From NCBI RefSeq assembly GCF_021028955.1, contig NZ_JAIWPE010000051.1:1-33385 (forward strand): a stretch of DNA of 33,385 nucleotides, written 5' to 3'. The first letter of the stretch is position 1. Each line of letters begins with the position of its first letter. The notes under the pieces were generated by a model, which did not search any database, had not been told where the DNA came from, and saw only the letters and a program-made list of their open reading frames with translations. The stretch comes from Salipaludibacillus sp. CUR1 (lineage in GTDB: Bacteria > Bacillota > Bacilli > Bacillales > Salisediminibacteriaceae). The translations under genes and the position numbers were made by a program. Of the stretch, positions 32,084 through 33,385 are shown one piece after another.

Positions 32084-32485
32084 TTACCCCCTTGTTTTTT
32101 GTTGTTCTACATAACGCTTTATCGTTTCGCTCGATACATTTCCTGCGGTAGAAACAAAATAAGAACGTGTCCACAGACTAGGCAAGTGTTGAAGATGAGG
32201 AAATTCCTCTCTTAGTTTTTTAGAAGTCACTCCTTTGATTTTTGCCATAATGTCCTTAGGACTGAAAGTAGGAGGTGTGTTAAGAAAAAGATGGACATGG
32301 TCTTTATCACATTCCATAGCCACAATGTTTATATCTATTTCCTTACACACCTCTTCGGTCAATTCTTTAAATCTCTTTTCTACCTCTGATTTAAGAAAAA
32401 TCTTTCTCCGATAACGAGGACAGAAAACAAAATGATAATTGATTAATGACACAGTTGTATTGGTTGCTCTGTATTTATTTTCCAT
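32084..32485 (-). CDS. tnpA: TnpA, Y1 HUH transposase of IS200/IS605
   Basis: 133 residues, the standard length. The HUH motif is His63-Val-His65 (KDHVHLFL) and the nucleophile is Tyr125 (IKRYVEQQ). Other family segments are YHFVFCPRYRRKIF and LPSLWTRSYFVSTAG. It excises and inserts single-stranded DNA at TTAC-type targets by recognising the end hairpins. The ribosome binding site before its ATG is weak, as is usual for these genes. Confidence 0.95.
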   Translation of the reverse strand: MENKYRATNTTVSLINYHFVFCPRYRRKIFLKSEVEKRFKELTEEVCKEIDINIVAMECDKDHVHLFLNTPPTFSPKDIMAKIKGVTSKKLREEFPHLQHLPSLWTRSYFVSTAGNVSSETIKRYVEQQKTRG

Positions 32486-32548
32486 AATCTTATTGTATCA
32501 GTTTAATAGGTTAACTGCAACAAAAAATAAAAAGAAAAGACGATTCAT

Positions 32549-32568
32549 CCTACGATGGAAACCGTAGG
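32549..32568. other. Left-end hairpin of the IS
   Basis: CCTACG (32549-32554) and CGTAGG (32563-32568) around ATGGAAAC. It lies 19 bases inside the TTAC target, the arrangement expected of the subterminal hairpin that TnpA binds at the left end. Confidence 0.8.
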
Positions 32569-32628
32569 CTTTCTCGTCCTAAAATCTGTAATAAAAGAAG
32601 GTTGTAAATTAGTGGTGATGGAGGAGGT

Positions 32629-32653
32629 AAATGGGGGGGCTGTCCCCCCATTT
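32629..32653. repeat. REP-like G/C palindrome, copy 4
   Basis: AAATGGGGGG and CCCCCCATTT around GCTGT: perfect 10-bp arms. It starts 6 bases after the mscL stop on the minus strand and may double as its transcription end. Confidence 0.8.
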
Positions 32654-32658
32654 TTTGG

Positions 32659-33150
32659 TTATTTTGAAGAGCGGATGCGGACTAACGTATTTTTCCGGTC
32701 GGGAGGGGTATCTTTTTTCTCAAGAGTCGAGGTGCATTTAGGGCAGCGGAGAGCCCGTGACGGGATGTCTGAATAACAGAAAGGGCAGTTTTTGCTTTTA
32801 GTCGATTCGATCGATGCTTTTCTTAATTTAACCATTTGTATGATGACGACATATGAAGCAAAAGCGACGATGATAAAGTGAATGACAGTTTCCAGGAAGG
32901 TCCCGTAATTGACGGTGACGGCTCCGGCTGCTTCGGCCTCGGAAAGAGTGCTGTAGTGCCCGCCCGACAGATTAATGTATAAATTAGAGAAGTCAACTTT
33001 TCCGAGAACCAGGCCTAAAGGAGGCATTAGGATGTCAGATACGAAGGACGTCACGATGCTTCCAAACGCCGCTCCAATGATCAGTCCAATCCCCATATCG
33101 ACGACCGTTCCCCTGATAGCAAACTCTTTAAATCCCTGAAAGAAACTCAT
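32659..33150 (-). CDS. mscL: Large-conductance mechanosensitive channel with a C-terminal zinc ribbon
   Basis: 163 residues from the ATG at 33150 (MSFFQGFKEFAIRG), 8 bases after AGGGGGG; the upstream ATG at 33183 lacks a good site. The first helix has RGTVVDMGIGLIIGAAFGSIVTSFVSDILMPP, the MscL signature with the gating Gly-rich stretch. A second helix lies at about 95-116 after a loop with VTVNYG. The tail carries CPFC...CPKC, a four-cysteine zinc ribbon, followed by a charged end. Normal MscL is about 130-150 residues with a plain helical bundle tail. The channel releases solutes under osmotic downshock, important in a salt-living cell. Confidence 0.95.
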   Translation of the reverse strand: MSFFQGFKEFAIRGTVVDMGIGLIIGAAFGSIVTSFVSDILMPPLGLVLGKVDFSNLYINLSGGHYSTLSEAEAAGAVTVNYGTFLETVIHFIIVAFASYVVIIQMVKLRKASIESTKSKNCPFCYSDIPSRALRCPKCTSTLEKKDTPPDRKNTLVRIRSSK

Positions 33151-33220
33151 GGAGCCGGCCCCCCCTGTAAAGGTGATTTCCATTTAATATATGAGGTTGT
33201 CCCGTTGAAGTATGCCAGAA

Positions 33221-33238
33221 AATGGGGGGACAGACCCA
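33221..33238. repeat. REP-like G/C palindrome, copy 5
   Basis: AATGGGGGGACAGACCCA at the inner edge of the right inverted repeat, upstream of mscL. Its right arm is shortened to CCC, exactly mirroring copy 1. Confidence 0.7.
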
Positions 33239-33354
33239 TAACGATTGCACGTAAGTAAAATAAACACACTAATGTTAATATATGTAAACAATATTTTGGG
33301 TTAATTTTAAAAAAAGGCGGACGAGGCATATAACGACCTTGTTCCCTTTTTTTT
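33223..33354. repeat. Right copy of the 132-bp inverted repeat
   Basis: Reverse complement of bases 1-132. It begins inside the G/C palindrome at 33224-33237 and ends in eight T residues at 33347-33354, pairing with the eight A residues that open the window. A further 31 bases (33355-33385) follow with no counterpart, because the window starts at the repeat edge on the left. No gene is supported within it. Confidence 0.85.
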
Positions 33355-33385
33355 CCTATTTAGCTTTCACCCAAACTTTTAGTTA

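Larger units (their letters stand above)
30593..32587 (-). mobile_element. Complete IS200/IS605-family insertion sequence
   Basis: About 1995 bp with tnpA, an extra gene and tnpB in the same direction. Left end (minus strand): TTAC target (32591-32588), then 19 bases to a hairpin CCTACG...CGTAGG (32549-32568). Right end: a hairpin around 30613-30635 and a terminal TCAA (30596-30593). TTAC at the left and TCAA at the right equal the cleavage sites known for IS608, so I place the edges there. No target duplication or terminal inverted repeat is expected for this family. All catalytic residues of both transposon proteins are intact, so the copy may be active. Confidence 0.88.

Noticed and set aside
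33147-33329. 60-codon minus-strand frame across the right inverted repeat into mscL
   Set aside because: It overlaps mscL out of frame and depends on the repeat; no ribosome binding site.
1-33385. Whole window as one giant composite transposon bounded by the inverted repeat
   Set aside because: The content is mostly ordinary chromosomal genes, no transposase lies next to the repeats, and no target duplication can be seen.

Overview
The window reads as chromosomal DNA of a spore-forming, low-to-moderate-GC member of the Bacillaceae, probably salt- or alkali-adapted. Evidence: strong AGGAGG-type ribosome binding sites, sigma-A-like promoters, a perfect CIRCE operator, a Spo0E-like phosphatase, CcpA-type operators, a Na+/solute symporter with its small accessory protein, and very acidic secreted proteins. 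The organism is an inference; no rRNA or tRNA gene was seen.

Layout. (1) 207-6910, minus strand: a tightly coupled five-gene operon with an AbgT-family transporter, three different M20 amidohydrolases (hippurate/N-acyl amino acid hydrolase type, AbgA-like, and carbamoylase/allantoate-hydrolase type) and a terminal regulator with a degenerate GGDEF-like domain and a winged helix. It looks like an import-and-hydrolysis route for N-acylated or N-carbamoylated amino acids or aryl-amino-acid conjugates. (2) 7388-9143: divergent molybdopterin oxidoreductase and luciferase-like monooxygenase genes. (3) 9634-10483: Spo0E-like phosphatase followed by a membrane diguanylate cyclase. (4) 10484-11955: gene-poor, with two unrelated arrays of short motifs spaced about 20.5-21 bp. 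(5) htpG, driven from a distant CIRCE-controlled promoter with a leader of nearly 400 nt carrying a repeat. (6) 14379-17032, plus strand: symporter accessory peptide, PutP-like symporter and a membrane-anchored trypsin-like protease with a zinc ribbon. (7) 17352-24269: a 2305-residue secreted amylopullulanase (alpha-amylase plus type I pullulanase, three CBM41-like modules, six C-terminal peptidoglycan-binding modules) behind two inverted cre-like operators. (8) A secreted M14 carboxypeptidase, then on the minus strand a TTG-start cupin/HD-GYP gene coupled to a previously overlooked 44-residue secreted peptide. (9) 27196-28981: small membrane and envelope proteins. (10) 29171-30547: an anchored protein with three NlpC/P60 domains of which only the middle one keeps its catalytic residues. 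(11) 30593-32587: a complete IS200/IS605 element encoding TnpA, a 92-residue unknown protein and TnpB, with a recognisable omega-RNA region. It sits inside the promoter of the NlpC/P60 gene, between -35 and -10. (12) mscL with a zinc-ribbon tail.

The two ends of the window carry a 132-bp inverted repeat, and five GGGG-TCTGA-CCCC-type palindromes are scattered between genes. The best candidates for something undescribed are the middle gene of the IS and the promoter split, the HD-GYP/peptide pair, the pseudo-active/active/pseudo-active NlpC protein, and the helically phased repeat arrays. No CRISPR array, phage module or classical defence island was seen.
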